The notes under the pieces: model-generated
Told to the model about the DNA's origin: nothing
The model's database searches: none
Seen by the model: only the letters and a program-made list of their open reading frames with translations
Shown here: positions 28,481 through 38,101 of the stretch, piece after piece
Numbering within the stretch: position 1 is the stretch's first letter
Layout of the letters: each line of letters begins with the position of its first letter
Made by a program: the position numbers and the translations under genes
NCBI RefSeq assembly: GCF_011684115.1
Contig: NZ_JAADJV010000002.1
Location: forward strand, 619,209 to 683,208
Source of the DNA: Rahnella aceris
GTDB lineage: Bacteria; Pseudomonadota; Gammaproteobacteria; Enterobacterales; Enterobacteriaceae
DNA: 64,000 nt
Direction: 5' to 3'

Positions 28481-28542
28481 CCCTAAATAATTCGGGTTGC
28501 GGGAAGGCGGTAAGCTCACGCAGCCCGAAGTATGACGGGGAT
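28481..28542. repeat. Intergenic repeat, short form lacking the central hairpin
   Basis: Begins CCCTAAATAATTCGGG and ends CCCGAAGTATGACGGGG, matching both ends of the longer copies at 46941 and 59570. It lacks the middle block with AGCTTAC...GTAAGT. It abuts the tyrB stop codon. Confidence 0.65.
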
Positions 28543-29736
28543 TTACTGAACCGCGGCGAAAGCCTCAGCCACTTGCTTCACATTGTGGTGATTCAGACCG
28601 GCCATGCAGACGCGGCCGCTGAGTATCAGGTAAACGCCAAATTCCTCACGCAGACGGACAACCTGCGCTTCGCTGAAACCGGTGTAGCTGAACATCCCGC
28701 GCTGTTGCAGCAGGTAGTCAAAATTACGGCCCGGCAAGGCGGTTTTCAGACTGTCGACCAGCGTGTGGCGCATTTCGAGAATACGGGTACGCATTTGCTC
28801 GACTTCGGCTTTCCACTGGGCATTCAGCGCGCTGTCGCTCAGGACTTTCGCCACTACTTTTGCGCCGAAGCTTGGCGGGCTGGAGTAGTTACGGCGCACG
28901 GTGGCTTTCAGTTGCCCCAGTACACGTCCCGCCGCATCGCTGTCTTCACAGACCACAGACAGGCCGCCGACACGTTCGCCGTACAGGGAGAAGATTTTCG
29001 AGAAGGAGTTGCTGACGAAGCAGTTCACACCTGCCGCAGCCATCGCGCGGATGGCGTAAGCGTCATCGTCAATGCCCGCGCCAAAGCCCTGATAAGCGAT
29101 GTCGAGGAACGGGATCAGCTCACGCTGTTTGGTGATTTCAATCACCTGATCCCACTGCGCTGGCGTCAGGTCAGAACCGGTCGGGTTGTGGCAGCAAGGG
29201 TGCAGCAGCACAATGCTTTGCGCTGGCAAGGTTTTCAGGCGGTCAATCATCGCCGGGAAATTTACCCCCAGCGTCTCCGGGTCAAAGTACGGATAGGTAT
29301 GCACTTTGAAGCCTGCGCCTGCAAAGATAGCCACGTGGTTTTCCCAGGTCGGGTCGCTCACGTAAACTTCTGAATTCGGGAAATAAAACTTCAGGAAATC
29401 AGCACCGACTTTCAGTGCGCCGGAACCGCCGACGGTCTGAATGGTCGCAATACGCTGTTGTTTCAGCGCCGGATGATCGGCACCAAACAGCAATTCCTGA
29501 ATGCCTGCGCGGTATGCGGGCAGACCTTCCATTGGCAGATAGACTGACGCGGCCTGTGGCCCGGCGTTCAGTTGTTGCTCTGCATTTTCCACTGCCGCCA
29601 GTTGCGGAATAATACCCTGCTCGTCGTAATAAAGACCGATGCTCAGGTTTACCTTATCTTGTCTCGGATCGGTCTTGAAGCTTTCCATCAGCGACAAAAT
29701 CGGGTCACCGGCATAGGCATCGACATGTTGGAACAC
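28543..29736 (-). CDS. tyrB: Aromatic amino acid aminotransferase
   Basis: PLP enzyme transaminating phenylpyruvate, 4-hydroxyphenylpyruvate and branched keto acids with glutamate. I take GTG 29736 as start: AAGGAG lies nine bases upstream and the product is 397 residues, the E. coli TyrB length. The in-frame ATG 29745 directly abuts the AAGGAG and cannot use it. The PLP lysine is in [17 protein letters not shown] near residue 247, with DPTWENH and HPCCHNPTG upstream. A repeat element of about 60 bp follows the stop. Confidence 0.96.
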   Translation of the reverse strand: MFQHVDAYAGDPILSLMESFKTDPRQDKVNLSIGLYYDEQGIIPQLAAVENAEQQLNAGPQAASVYLPMEGLPAYRAGIQELLFGADHPALKQQRIATIQTVGGSGALKVGADFLKFYFPNSEVYVSDPTWENHVAIFAGAGFKVHTYPYFDPETLGVNFPAMIDRLKTLPAQSIVLLHPCCHNPTGSDLTPAQWDQVIEITKQRELIPFLDIAYQGFGAGIDDDAYAIRAMAAAGVNCFVSNSFSKIFSLYGERVGGLSVVCEDSDAAGRVLGQLKATVRRNYSSPPSFGAKVVAKVLSDSALNAQWKAEVEQMRTRILEMRHTLVDSLKTALPGRNFDYLLQQRGMFSYTGFSEAQVVRLREEFGVYLILSGRVCMAGLNHHNVKQVAEAFAAVQ

Positions 29737-29961
29737 GGTATACATCTCCTTGGTTTGGTTAAGTGGCGCTGCGATCCACATCCGGCAACCCGGCGCATCG
29801 CAACTGTTTCACAGACTATCAAAGTTCGTTAAAAAAGATGACAACTATGTTGTCGATTTTCGGGCACTCATTGCGTATCAAACCGTCCGTTCGCCTGAGA
29901 TGCTGATCCGCTCACATCAACTACGATCACATGGACATCTCATTCTTCCCGGAGCAAACCA

Positions 29962-30165
29962 ATGACAACTCAACACTCACTGCAAGGTAAAGCCGCTTTC
30001 GTTCAGGGCGGTTCACGCGGCATCGGTGCCGCCATCGTTCAGCGTCTGGCCCGCGAAGGCGCCAGCGTGGCCTTCACCTACGTTTCTTCTGAAGAAATTT
30101 CCGGCCCTGAAGCGGGGTATATCACCGGCGCAAATCTGACGATTGACGGCGGTTTCGGCGCGTAA
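29962..30165 (+). pseudogene. Short-chain dehydrogenase/reductase remnant with internal deletion
   Basis: 67 codons joining two ends of an SDR gene in frame. Residues 1-46 are the FabG-like cofactor region (GKAAFVQGGSRGIGAAIVQRLA and VAFTYVSSEE). Residues 47-67 are the family C-terminus (AGYITGANLTIDGGFGA). About 170-180 residues, including the catalytic Tyr-x-x-x-Lys, are missing between SSEE and ISGPE. It has a good ribosome site (CGGAG) and a terminator after it, so it may still be expressed, but it cannot be an active dehydrogenase. Confidence 0.8.
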
Positions 30166-30184
30166 CACTTGCCGGTTCATTCAT

Positions 30185-30214
30185 AAAAATGGCGCAGTCC
30201 CCTGCGCCATTTTT
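30185..30214. terminator. Bidirectional terminator between the SDR remnant and the YitT-type gene
   Basis: AAAAATGGCGCAG, loop TCCC, CTGCGCCATTTTT, then more T: a perfect 13-bp stem. Confidence 0.93.
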
Positions 30215-30226
30215 TTATCCATTTCG

Positions 30227-30859
30227 TCAGACGCTGTAGCGCCCCGGACGGTGATTCATCGCAATGATCAGGTTGACGATCACCGCGCCCAGCACCGAAG
30301 CAATCAGCATTTCAAGGCTGACGACAAACAGCGATGCCAGCACGATGCAGCAGTCCACACCCATTTGCAGTTTACCGGCTCGGATGCCGTATTTGTCCTG
30401 CAGGAACAGCGCCAGAATGTTCACGCCGCCCAGACTGGCTTTGTGGCGGAACAGCACAATGAAGCCGATGCCCATAATCACGTTGGCAAACAGCGTGGCG
30501 TAAAACGGCTGAAGATGATCGAAATGAACAAACAGCGGATGCAAATCAGAAAACACGGAAACCAGCGCGACTGCAGCAAAAGTTTTCAGTGTGAACTGCA
30601 AACCCATGCGACGAAAAGAGAGGTAATAAAAAGGTAAGTTGATGATAAAAAAGGCCGTACCGAATGATACCTGCGTCACGTAATGCGCCAGAAACGCCAT
30701 TCCCGCCGTGCCGCCGGTCAGTGCGCCGACCTGACGCAACATCACCACACCAAAAGAGACCATCAGCGTACCGATAATGATCGCCAGCGCATCTTCAACC
30801 AGCGTGTGCCCGATGCGCGGCTGCTCAACCGGCTGTTTGATGTCGTCTACACTTGCCAT
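30227..30859 (-). CDS. YitT-family inner-membrane protein
   Basis: 210 residues with five or six hydrophobic segments (DALAIIIGTLMVSFGVVMLR, YVTQVSFGTAFFIINLPFYYL, ATLFANVIMGIGFIVLF and others). The GALTGGTAGMAFL segment and the SLGGVNILALFLQ loop are characteristic of the YitT/YebE (UPF0750/DUF161-type) group. No transport substrate is established for it. ATG 30859 follows AGGGAATT. The downstream terminator is shared with the SDR remnant. Confidence 0.85.
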   Translation of the reverse strand: MASVDDIKQPVEQPRIGHTLVEDALAIIIGTLMVSFGVVMLRQVGALTGGTAGMAFLAHYVTQVSFGTAFFIINLPFYYLSFRRMGLQFTLKTFAAVALVSVFSDLHPLFVHFDHLQPFYATLFANVIMGIGFIVLFRHKASLGGVNILALFLQDKYGIRAGKLQMGVDCCIVLASLFVVSLEMLIASVLGAVIVNLIIAMNHRPGRYSV

Positions 30860-31104
30860 AATTCCCTGTACCTCAAAATAATAATACTAAAGACTGATTT
30901 TGAGATAATTAATGAGATGGAGAGTTAAGGCAATATTCACGCATAGAATTTGCATTAAAAATCGAAAATAAGATTTTATGACGCGTTAATTATTCTTTAC
31001 ATGCACAGATCACGCATATTAATTCAAAATATTGCACCATTAAAGTGAGTCTGCACCAAAATAAATCACCCAAACAGTGCACCTGAAATACGCCCTTATT
31101 TTTC

Positions 31105-31569
31105 TCAGCTCAGCGTCAATAAGCCGTTTTCTTTTAAACGGTTAAGCACTACCGATGTTTTTACGTGGGCGACACTTTTATGGACTGACAGAATTTGGCT
31201 GATCAACATGCTTAAACCGGCTAAATCTTTCACCGCAACTTTCAGCAAATAATCCGCATCGCCAGTGGTTTTATAGGCATCAATAATGGAATCGACTTCG
31301 CCCAGCATGCTGTGAAATGCATCGACCTGTGCGGGCAAATGATTGATAAGCCTGACTTCAATCAGACCAATCATGCCTAAGTCGAGGGCTTCCGGTGCCA
31401 GACGGGCATGATAACCGAGAATGAGTTGTGCCTGTTCCAGACCAATCCGGCGGCGTGAACACTGTGATGCTGACAGTCCGACCAGCTCGCTTAATTCCTG
31501 GTTAGTCAGTCTTCCGTTGGTTTGTAATAAGGTCAGAATTTTCAGATCGTAATCGTCAATGCTGTACAT
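31105..31569 (-). CDS. Lrp/AsnC-family regulator
   Basis: 154 residues with an N-terminal helix-turn-helix (LKILTLLQTNGRLTNQELSELVGLSASQCSRRRI, 9-42) and the RAM ligand domain (GLIEVRLI...DAYKTTGDADYLLKV, 68-111). Members of this shape respond to amino acids. It is divergent from the pheC-like gene with 134 bases between, so control of that gene is plausible. ATG 31569 follows AGGAACA. Confidence 0.9.
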   Translation of the reverse strand: MYSIDDYDLKILTLLQTNGRLTNQELSELVGLSASQCSRRRIGLEQAQLILGYHARLAPEALDLGMIGLIEVRLINHLPAQVDAFHSMLGEVDSIIDAYKTTGDADYLLKVAVKDLAGLSMLISQILSVHKSVAHVKTSVVLNRLKENGLLTLS

Positions 31570-31703
31570 GGCAGTGTTCCTGTCGCTTTAATTTTTATAT
31601 GTGGATTCTTATTGCAAAAAACATTCCCACTATAACCAGTTATAAATACTTTTCGGCCGTTTTTTCTTATACTTGCGCATGATTTAAACGCAAGGAAAAA
31701 ATA

Positions 31704-32483
31704 ATGAAAAAAGTATTCTACTCTCTCGTTTTGCTGTCAGTTTTGCCCGGTCTCGCAAAAGCAGAGCCGGCATCTTCACGCCTTGAACGCGTATTACAGA
31801 AAGGCTCGCTGAATGTCTGCACCACCGGCGACTATAAACCGTATACATTTTTGAAAGAAAACGGTGAGTATGAAGGCATTGATATTGCAATGGCGGAATC
31901 GCTGGCGGCGAGTCTGGATGTGAAAGTGAACTGGGTACCGGTCACCTGGAAATCTCTGCCGGACGAAATGAGCGCAGGGCATTGTGATATCGCGATGGGC
32001 GGGATTTCGGTCACGCTGAAACGCCAGCAAAAAGCCTGGTTTGCCAACGTACTGGATCAGGACGGAAAAATCCCCCTGGTGCGCTGCGAAAATGTGCGTC
32101 AGTACCAGACAGTTGAGCAGTTAAACCGTGCCTCCGTGCGCCTGATTGAACCGGCGGGCGGTACCAATGAAGCCTTCGTACACAGCCATCTGCCAAAAGG
32201 TACGCTGACCCTGAGCGATAACGTGACCATCTTCCAGAAGCTGGTGGATAAGAAAGCGGATGTGATGATTACGGATGCTTCGGAAGCGCTGTTTCAGCAG
32301 AAACATTACCCGAAACTCTGTGCGGTAAACCCGAAGAAGCCGCTGCAATATGGCGAAAAGGCTTACATGCTGCCGCGTGATGACGTGAGCTGGAAGATGT
32401 ATGTCGACCAGTGGCTGCACCTGAGCAAAGCCACTGGTGAATATCAGAAGATCGTCAGCCAGTGGCTGGCCGTGAAAAAGTAA
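31704..32483 (+). CDS. pheC: Periplasmic cyclohexadienyl (prephenate/arogenate) dehydratase
   Basis: 259 residues. A Sec signal (MKKVFYSLVLLSVLPGLAKA) precedes a solute-binding-protein fold. The sequence follows Pseudomonas PheC: TTGDYKPYTF, DIAMGGISVTLKRQQKA, PAGGTNEAF, DNVTIFQKLVDKKADVMITDASEA and EKAYMLPRDD...YVDQWLHL. Such enzymes convert prephenate or arogenate to phenylpyruvate or phenylalanine outside the cytoplasm. The distinctive GGTNE and TDA(S/I)EA motifs argue against a plain amino-acid-binding protein. ATG 31704 follows AAGGAAAAAATA. No transporter genes accompany it, which also favours an enzyme. Confidence 0.82.
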   Translation: MKKVFYSLVLLSVLPGLAKAEPASSRLERVLQKGSLNVCTTGDYKPYTFLKENGEYEGIDIAMAESLAASLDVKVNWVPVTWKSLPDEMSAGHCDIAMGGISVTLKRQQKAWFANVLDQDGKIPLVRCENVRQYQTVEQLNRASVRLIEPAGGTNEAFVHSHLPKGTLTLSDNVTIFQKLVDKKADVMITDASEALFQQKHYPKLCAVNPKKPLQYGEKAYMLPRDDVSWKMYVDQWLHLSKATGEYQKIVSQWLAVKK

Positions 32484-32486
32484 GAC

Positions 32487-33566
32487 TTAGTCGCCAATAT
32501 AAACGCGGGCAACGCGCTCGCTGAGCTGGGTAATCAGCTCATAAGCACTGATACCGGTTGCCTGCGCAATGCGCTCAACCGGTAATTTCCCGCCCCAGAA
32601 AATCACTTCATCGCCGACCTTATCGGTCGCATCTGGCCCTAAATCGACAGTGATCATATCCATCGACACACGCCCGGCAACCGGCACTTCCCGACCATTG
32701 ACCAAAACCGGCGTACCATTCGGCGCACTGCGCGGATAGCCGTCGCCATATCCCATCGCCACCACGCCCAGGCGGGTATCACGGTTGCTGACCCAGGTAC
32801 TGCCATAACCGACCGGCTCACCGGCAATATGTTCACGCACGGCGATCAGGCTGGAAGTCAGTGTCATTGCCGGTTGCAGCCCAAAATCGCTGGCTGTACC
32901 GGTTTCCATTGGCGACACGCCGTACAAAATAATGCCGGGGCGGACCAGGTTCATATGCGATTCCGGCCACAACAAAATACCGCCGGAAGCCGCAATAGAT
33001 TTTTGTCCCGGCTTGCCTTCGGCAAATTCATTAAAACAGTTCAGCTGTTTCGGTGTCGCGTCGCTTTCCGGTTCGTCCGCGCGGCAGAAATGGCTCATCA
33101 TATTGACCGGCTGAACCACGTTTTTGCAGGCACTCAGACGCTGATAAAATGCATCGGCCTGTGCCGGATGAACGCCCAAACGGTGCATACCGGTATCGAT
33201 TTTCAGCCAGACATTCAGCGGACGCGCGAGGTCAGCACTTTCCAGCGCATCAAGCTGTTCGAGGCTGTGAACAGCGGTATCAAGCTGATGTTCAATCAGC
33301 AACGGTAATTCGCTGGCGGAGAAAAAACCTTCGAGCAGGAGGATGGGTTTTACCACACCGGCTTTACGCAGCATCAGCGCTTCGCTAAGCCGGGAAACGC
33401 CGTAATAATCAGCGTCCTGCAAGCTATGCACCGTCTCCAGCAGACCGTGCCCATAAGCGTTTGCTTTCACTACCGCAACCAGACGACTTTGTGGCGCCAG
33501 ATGACGCACCCGTTGCAGATTGTGTCGCAGAGCGCGGCGATCAATGACAGCCGTAGCCGCTTTCAT
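32487..33566 (-). CDS. alr: Alanine racemase
   Basis: PLP enzyme supplying D-alanine for peptidoglycan. 359 residues from ATG 33566, which follows AAAGGACTT; an upstream frame to 33626 is unsupported. PLP lysine 34 is in [11 protein letters not shown], and the second catalytic residue, Tyr, lies near [13 protein letters not shown]. The 3' end lies 3 bases from the convergent pheC stop. Confidence 0.97.
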   Translation of the reverse strand: MKAATAVIDRRALRHNLQRVRHLAPQSRLVAVVKANAYGHGLLETVHSLQDADYYGVSRLSEALMLRKAGVVKPILLLEGFFSASELPLLIEHQLDTAVHSLEQLDALESADLARPLNVWLKIDTGMHRLGVHPAQADAFYQRLSACKNVVQPVNMMSHFCRADEPESDATPKQLNCFNEFAEGKPGQKSIAASGGILLWPESHMNLVRPGIILYGVSPMETGTASDFGLQPAMTLTSSLIAVREHIAGEPVGYGSTWVSNRDTRLGVVAMGYGDGYPRSAPNGTPVLVNGREVPVAGRVSMDMITVDLGPDATDKVGDEVIFWGGKLPVERIAQATGISAYELITQLSERVARVYIGD

Positions 33567-33630
33567 TTTAAGTCCTTTGCATGAATTTGAGAGTTTCTGA
33601 TAGCAAGGCTGAGAACCAAACCCCACCTAG

Positions 33631-33652
33631 CCTCCCCTTGTGAAAGGGGAGG
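33631..33652 (-). terminator. Hairpin between dnaB and alr
   Basis: CCTCCCCTT, loop GTGA, AAGGGGAGG: 9-bp stem, 23 bases after the dnaB stop. No T-tract follows on either strand, so it may be an RNA-stabilising or dispersed hairpin instead of a terminator. Confidence 0.4.
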
Positions 33653-33674
33653 GATAAATTCAAAACCCGGGAAG

Positions 33675-35081
33675 TTAATCCTCGTCGTATTGCGGGCCGC
33701 CATAGTTATCAAACCGCGACCACTGACCGTTAAAGGTCAGGCGGACGGTACCGATCGGGCCGTTACGTTGTTTACCGAGGATGATTTGCGCGATGCCTTT
33801 TTCTTCACTGTTATCGTGATAGACCTCATCACGATAGATGAACATGATTAAGTCGGCGTCCTGCTCGATGGAGCCGGATTCACGTAAGTCGGAGTTGACC
33901 GGGCGTTTATCCGCACGTTGCTCCAGGCTTCGGTTAAGCTGCGACAGCGCCACCACCGGCACCTGCAATTCTTTCGCCAGCGCTTTGAGCGAGCGGGAGA
34001 TTTCGGCAATTTCCAGCGTACGGTTATCAGACAACGCCGGAACGCGCATCAGCTGGAGGTAGTCGATCATGATCAGGCTCAGGCCGCCGTGCTCACGGAA
34101 GATACGTCGCGCACGCGAACGAACTTCGGTTGGCGTCAGCCCGGACGAATCATCGATATACATGTTACGTTTTTCGAGCAGAATCCCCATGGTGCTGGAA
34201 ATACGTGCCCAGTCTTCATCATCGAGCTGGCCGGTACGGATTTTGGTCTGGTCGACGCGCGAAAGCGACGCCAGCATACGCATCATGATCTGGTCGCCGG
34301 GCATCTCAAGGCTGAAGATTAAGACCGGTTTATCCTGCATCATCGCGGCATTTTCTGCGAGGTTCATCGCAAAAGTGGTTTTACCCATCGACGGACGCGC
34401 CGCCACAATGATCAGGTCAGATTTTTGCAAGCCTGCGGTTTTCTTGTCGAGGTCAGCATAGCCGGTTGAAACGCCGGTTACGCCGTCATGCGGGCGCTGG
34501 AACAGCTCTTCGATACGGGAGACCGTGCTTTCCAGAATACGGTCGATACTTTTTGGACCTTCGTCTTTACTGGCGCGGCTTTCGGCAATCTGGAATACGC
34601 GGGATTCGGCTAAGTCCAGCAGGTCTTCGCTGCTGCGGCCTTGCGGATCATAGCCCGCGTCGGCAATTTCATTGGCGACGGAGATCATTTCCCGGACAAC
34701 AGCACGTTCGCGCACAATGTCAGCGTAAGCGCCGATGTTCGCCGCACTGGGGGTGTTTTTAGAGAGCTCTGCCAGATACGCAAAACCGCCGACGGAATCC
34801 AGATCGCCTTTCTGTTCCAGCGATTCGGAAAGCGTGATCAGGTCGATTGGTTTGCTCATTTCCAGCAAACGCTGCATTTCGGTAAAAATCAGGCGGTGCG
34901 GGCGACTGAAGAAGTCATTGCTGACCACCCGTTCGGCCACATTATCCCAGCGTTCGTTATCCAGCATCAGCCCGCCCAGAACGGATTGTTCAGCTTCCAG
35001 CGAATGCGGCGGAAGTTTCAACCCTTCCATCTGGCGATCGCGGTTTTCGTTCTGTTGATTGGTCGGTTTTTTTGCTGCCAT
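33675..35081 (-). CDS. dnaB: Replicative DNA helicase DnaB
   Basis: Hexameric 5'-3' helicase at the replication fork. 468 residues: the N-terminal DnaG-interacting domain (SLEAEQSVLGGLMLDNERWDNV onward), linker and RecA-like motor with Walker A ARPSMGKTTFAMNLAEN near 230, Walker B LIMIDYLQLM and the arginine-finger region. No intein is present. ATG 35081 follows AGGAAATAATCCACAG. It may be cotranscribed with alr, which begins 108 bases downstream. Confidence 0.98.
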   Translation of the reverse strand: MAAKKPTNQQNENRDRQMEGLKLPPHSLEAEQSVLGGLMLDNERWDNVAERVVSNDFFSRPHRLIFTEMQRLLEMSKPIDLITLSESLEQKGDLDSVGGFAYLAELSKNTPSAANIGAYADIVRERAVVREMISVANEIADAGYDPQGRSSEDLLDLAESRVFQIAESRASKDEGPKSIDRILESTVSRIEELFQRPHDGVTGVSTGYADLDKKTAGLQKSDLIIVAARPSMGKTTFAMNLAENAAMMQDKPVLIFSLEMPGDQIMMRMLASLSRVDQTKIRTGQLDDEDWARISSTMGILLEKRNMYIDDSSGLTPTEVRSRARRIFREHGGLSLIMIDYLQLMRVPALSDNRTLEIAEISRSLKALAKELQVPVVALSQLNRSLEQRADKRPVNSDLRESGSIEQDADLIMFIYRDEVYHDNSEEKGIAQIILGKQRNGPIGTVRLTFNGQWSRFDNYGGPQYDED

Positions 35082-35263
35082 CTGTGGATTATTTCCTGCT
35101 CTAAGCGCCTGTTTTATGAGCGTCGGGTTTCCAAAAATCGGAGCCTGACTCGCGCGACAGTATAAACCATTTCAAAAGGGTATTAACCCTTAGTGCCGAA
35201 AATCTGGATTGTCCCTGACATTTAGCCTAGGGTTGAAATCAGACTCCATCACGAGGAAAAAAC

Positions 35264-36247
35264 ATGGCAAAGCGCATCCAGTTTTCTGAAACAGGCACCC
35301 CGGACGTTCTGCAATACGTTGATTATCAGCCACAAGATCCGCAGGCAGACGAAGTCCAGGTCGAGAATAAAGCCATCGGTATCAACTATATCGATACTTA
35401 TGTGCGCAGCGGTCTGTACGCACCGGCCAGTTTTCCGGCGGGTTTAGGCACGGAAGCGGCAGGCATAGTCAGTAAAGTCGGTAGTGGCGTAACGGACATC
35501 AAACCTGGCGATCGTGTGGTTTACGCACAATCCGCGCCCGGCGCTTACAGCGAATTCCATAACGTACCACAGGAAAAAATCGCCCTTTTGCCGGACGCGA
35601 TCAGCTTTGAGCAGGCCGCAGCCTCCTTCCTTAAAGGGCTGACAGTTTATTATTTACTGCGCAAAACCCATGAAGTACAGGCCGGTGAAACCATTCTTTT
35701 CCATGCCGCAGCCGGTGGCGTAGGCCTGATTGCCTGCCAGTGGGCGAAAGCGCTGGGCGTAAAACTGATTGGCACCGTGGGCTCTGATGAAAAAGCCGAA
35801 CGCGCCAGACAGGCCGGTGCATGGGAAACCATTAACTACCAGAAAGAAGATATCGCGACCCGCGTGGCGGAACTGACGAACGGCGAAAAAGTCGGTGTGG
35901 TTTACGATTCCGTCGGCAAAGATACCTTTGAAAAATCGTTAAACAGCCTGAAACGTCGCGGTTTACTGGTCAGTTTCGGCAATGCGTCCGGCCCGGTAAA
36001 AGGTGTGGATCTGGCGATACTCAATCAAAAAGGTTCGCTGTTTGTGACGCGCCCTTCCCTGAATGGTTACGTGACTAACCGTGAAGAACTGCTGGAGGCG
36101 AGCAGCGAGCTGTTCTCAATGATCGCCAGTGGCGCGATAAAAGTGGATGTCAGTGACGCGCAGAAATTCCCACTGTCCGAGGCAAAACGCGCGCATGAAA
36201 CGCTGGAAAGCCGCGTGACACAGGGTTCAAGTCTGCTCATCCCATAA
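35264..36247 (+). CDS. qor: NADPH:quinone oxidoreductase
   Basis: Zinc-less medium-chain dehydrogenase reducing quinones one electron at a time. 327 residues, with AAGIVSKVGSGVTDIKPGDRV in the catalytic domain and the Rossmann FHAAAGGVGLIACQWAKALG near 148-167. The dnaB/qor divergence matches E. coli. ATG 35264 follows GAGGAAAAAAC. Confidence 0.96.
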   Translation: MAKRIQFSETGTPDVLQYVDYQPQDPQADEVQVENKAIGINYIDTYVRSGLYAPASFPAGLGTEAAGIVSKVGSGVTDIKPGDRVVYAQSAPGAYSEFHNVPQEKIALLPDAISFEQAAASFLKGLTVYYLLRKTHEVQAGETILFHAAAGGVGLIACQWAKALGVKLIGTVGSDEKAERARQAGAWETINYQKEDIATRVAELTNGEKVGVVYDSVGKDTFEKSLNSLKRRGLLVSFGNASGPVKGVDLAILNQKGSLFVTRPSLNGYVTNREELLEASSELFSMIASGAIKVDVSDAQKFPLSEAKRAHETLESRVTQGSSLLIP

Positions 36248-36267
36248 AAGTTTCCCTGAACCAATGC

Positions 36268-36301
36268 AAAAAAGGCTTTCACAGTTGTGAAAGCCTTTTT
36301 T
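36268..36301. terminator. qor terminator (bidirectional)
   Basis: AAAAAAGGCTTTCACA paired with TGTGAAAGCCTTTTTT. It ends qor on the plus strand and could equally end a minus-strand transcript entering from 36.5 kb. Confidence 0.93.
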
Positions 36302-36487
36302 ACTGCCTGACTCAGACGACCTCTGATTTCAGACGGGTACTGCTGTAGGGTACTGCCGGGTAAATCCACAGGGCGATGTCACTTAAGCGACTATTGTGTG
36401 CCTCAGCGGACTTGATGAATTCGGTTTACAGCCTGCTGGCTGCCAATGAATTCCATCCTAACAGTCACCCATGTTAAAAAATATGAT
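36268..36487 (-). ncRNA. Candidate small RNA between qor and pspG
   Basis: A transcript from a minus-strand promoter at the CRP-like box (centre 36528) would start near 36487 and end at the strong terminator, about 220 nt long. A CAAAAT hexamer is at the -10 position, a weak match. A 17-codon frame (36456-36403, MEFIGSQQAVNRIHQVR) lies inside and GAATTCAT occurs twice. No known RNA family is recognised; this is only a candidate. Confidence 0.22.
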
Positions 36488-36520
36488 TTATGCATTTTGA
36501 CCGCACATTCTGACCCAGCT

Positions 36521-36536
36521 TGTGATCGCTAGCACA
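36521..36536. promoter_or_regulatory. CRP-like box TGTGATCGCTAGCACA
   Basis: TGTGA-N6-GCACA, one mismatch from the CRP consensus TGTGA-N6-TCACA, placed in a 342-base stretch with no protein gene between the qor terminator and pspG. Confidence 0.5.
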
Positions 36537-36643
36537 TAAGCAAAAGTTATCACTGCAACGGTTACATTTTTTTGCGCTCAGAACACAGTCAGCAATCCCC
36601 ATTATTTCATGCAGTTACGAAAACCGATAAAGTGAAGCTGTTA

Positions 36644-36880
36644 TTACGGCAAGCGACGGCGACGGTATTTTGGCTCATCAGGCCGGAAAAATGTCCGGTA
36701 AATCCAGACCGCAAGCACGGCCAAAAGCAGCCACGGCAACATTTTTACAACAATCGCCAAAAACCCACCCAACATCATCAGAGCAAATGCCACGACCAGC
36801 GCCGCAACCATACCCAGTAAAGAAATGCCGGTCAGCATCAGCATAAAGAAAAAACCAAGCACGAAGAGAATTTCCAGCAT
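36644..36880 (-). CDS. pspG: Phage shock protein G
   Basis: 78-residue membrane protein from ATG 36880 (MLEILFVLGFFFMLMLTGIS), which follows AAGGAG. Two hydrophobic stretches (5-50 and 51-66) precede a basic tail (RTFFRPDEPKYRRRRLP). PspG is a member of the PspF regulon that acts when the inner membrane is stressed. The location between qor and dusA is the E. coli one, and a sigma-54 promoter lies upstream. Confidence 0.94.
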   Translation of the reverse strand: MLEILFVLGFFFMLMLTGISLLGMVAALVVAFALMMLGGFLAIVVKMLPWLLLAVLAVWIYRTFFRPDEPKYRRRRLP

Positions 36881-36940
36881 CAGGTGCTCCTTAATAAGCC
36901 ATGTGCGATAAGACGTAGCGTCCAAACACGCATTAACCAT

Positions 36941-36957
36941 TACAAGAAACATGCCAG
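36941..36957 (-). promoter_or_regulatory. Sigma-54 promoter of pspG
   Basis: Minus-strand CTGGCATG-TTTC-TTGTA fits the -24/-12 consensus (TGGCACG-N4-TTGCA) with the correct spacing, about 60-75 bases before the pspG start. This predicts activation by PspF. Confidence 0.8.
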
Positions 36958-36992
36958 TGTGATGGGATAAATAATTGATTGAATGATAAGGA

Positions 36993-37025
36993 AAAAATAA
37001 TTCGCAGGCACGAATGGCCTGCGAA
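36993..37025 (-). terminator. dusA terminator
   Basis: TTCGCAGGC and GCCTGCGAA form a 9-bp stem; on the minus strand it is followed by TTATTTTTT. It lies about 48 bases after the dusA stop. Confidence 0.88.
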
Positions 37026-37072
37026 AAGATAGTAAATTTGACTAACAGATAGCGATTTTACTCACCCTGTTT

Positions 37073-38101
37073 TTATGCCTGCGCCACCACTTCCTGCGGC
37101 TGAGCAACCATCTGCAACGCCTGTTCGACCACATCAATGCCCGCGCCGGCTTTATGCGCATTCTCACTCAGATGACGACGGAACTGACGCGCGCCCGGCA
37201 CCCCCTGGAACAGACCAAGAATATGGCGGGTAATGTGGCCGAGGTAAGTACCTTTGCTCAGTTCCGCTTCGATATACGGATACAGCGCGCGGATAATATC
37301 CGGCCCGGTTTTCAGCGGCGCATCAGAGCCGAACAGCTCGCGATCCACATTCAGCAACAGGCCCGGATTCTGGTAAGCCTCACGCCCCACCATCACGCCA
37401 TCCATATATTGCAGGTGCGTTTTGGCTTCTTCGAGGGTTTTGATACCGCCGTTAATTGCCAGGGTCAGGTGCGGGAAATCACGCTTGAGCTGATATACGC
37501 GCGGGTAATCCAGCGGCGGAATTTCACGATTTTCTTTCGGACTGAGGCCCGAAAGCCAGGCTTTACGCGCATGAATAATGAAGGTATCGCAACCGCCGTT
37601 TTCTGAAACCTGACGGATGAAATCACACAGAAATTCGTAGCTGTCCTGATCGTCAATACCGATTCGCGTTTTAACCGTGACCGGAATTGAGACTACGTCG
37701 CGCATGGCTTTGATGCAGTCAGCCACCAGCGACGCCTGACCCATCAGACAGGCACCAAACATGCCGTTCTGCACGCGATCTGACGGGCAACCGACGTTGA
37801 GGTTAATTTCGTCATAACCACGTTCTTCCGCCCGTTTTGCGCAATGCGCCAGATCAGCCGGATTGCTGCCACCAAGCTGCAAAGACACCGGATGTTCTGC
37901 ATCGCCAAACCCGAGATAATCCCCTTTGCCGTGAATAATGGCGCCGGTCGTGACCATTTCGGTATACAGCAACGTCTGGCCGGTCATCAGCCGGTGAAAA
38001 TGGCGGCAGTGGCGATCGGTCCAGTCGAGCATCGGCGCAACGGAAAAACGCTGGGCGGAAAAGGGAGTGGTCTGGGGCATTACGTGTTGAGTTTCTGACA
38101 T
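37073..38101 (-). CDS. dusA: tRNA-dihydrouridine(20/20a) synthase DusA
   Basis: FMN- and NADPH-dependent enzyme that reduces uridine 20/20a in the tRNA D-loop. 342 residues, TIM barrel with [19 protein letters not shown] at the start, the catalytic cysteine in [29 protein letters not shown] and [19 protein letters not shown] 38101 opens a short variable N-terminal region. pspG follows in the same orientation, and zur is divergent. Confidence 0.96.
   Translation of the reverse strand: MSETQHVMPQTTPFSAQRFSVAPMLDWTDRHCRHFHRLMTGQTLLYTEMVTTGAIIHGKGDYLGFGDAEHPVSLQLGGSNPADLAHCAKRAEERGYDEINLNVGCPSDRVQNGMFGACLMGQASLVADCIKAMRDVVSIPVTVKTRIGIDDQDSYEFLCDFIRQVSENGGCDTFIIHARKAWLSGLSPKENREIPPLDYPRVYQLKRDFPHLTLAINGGIKTLEEAKTHLQYMDGVMVGREAYQNPGLLLNVDRELFGSDAPLKTGPDIIRALYPYIEAELSKGTYLGHITRHILGLFQGVPGARQFRRHLSENAHKAGAGIDVVEQALQMVAQPQEVVAQA

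Noticed and set aside
28573..29373. 266-codon plus-strand frame opposite tyrB
   Set aside because: Shadow of tyrB; no family resemblance and no start signal.
36572..36820. 82-codon plus-strand frame across pspG
   Set aside because: Low-complexity shadow; pspG has a sigma-54 promoter and ribosome site.
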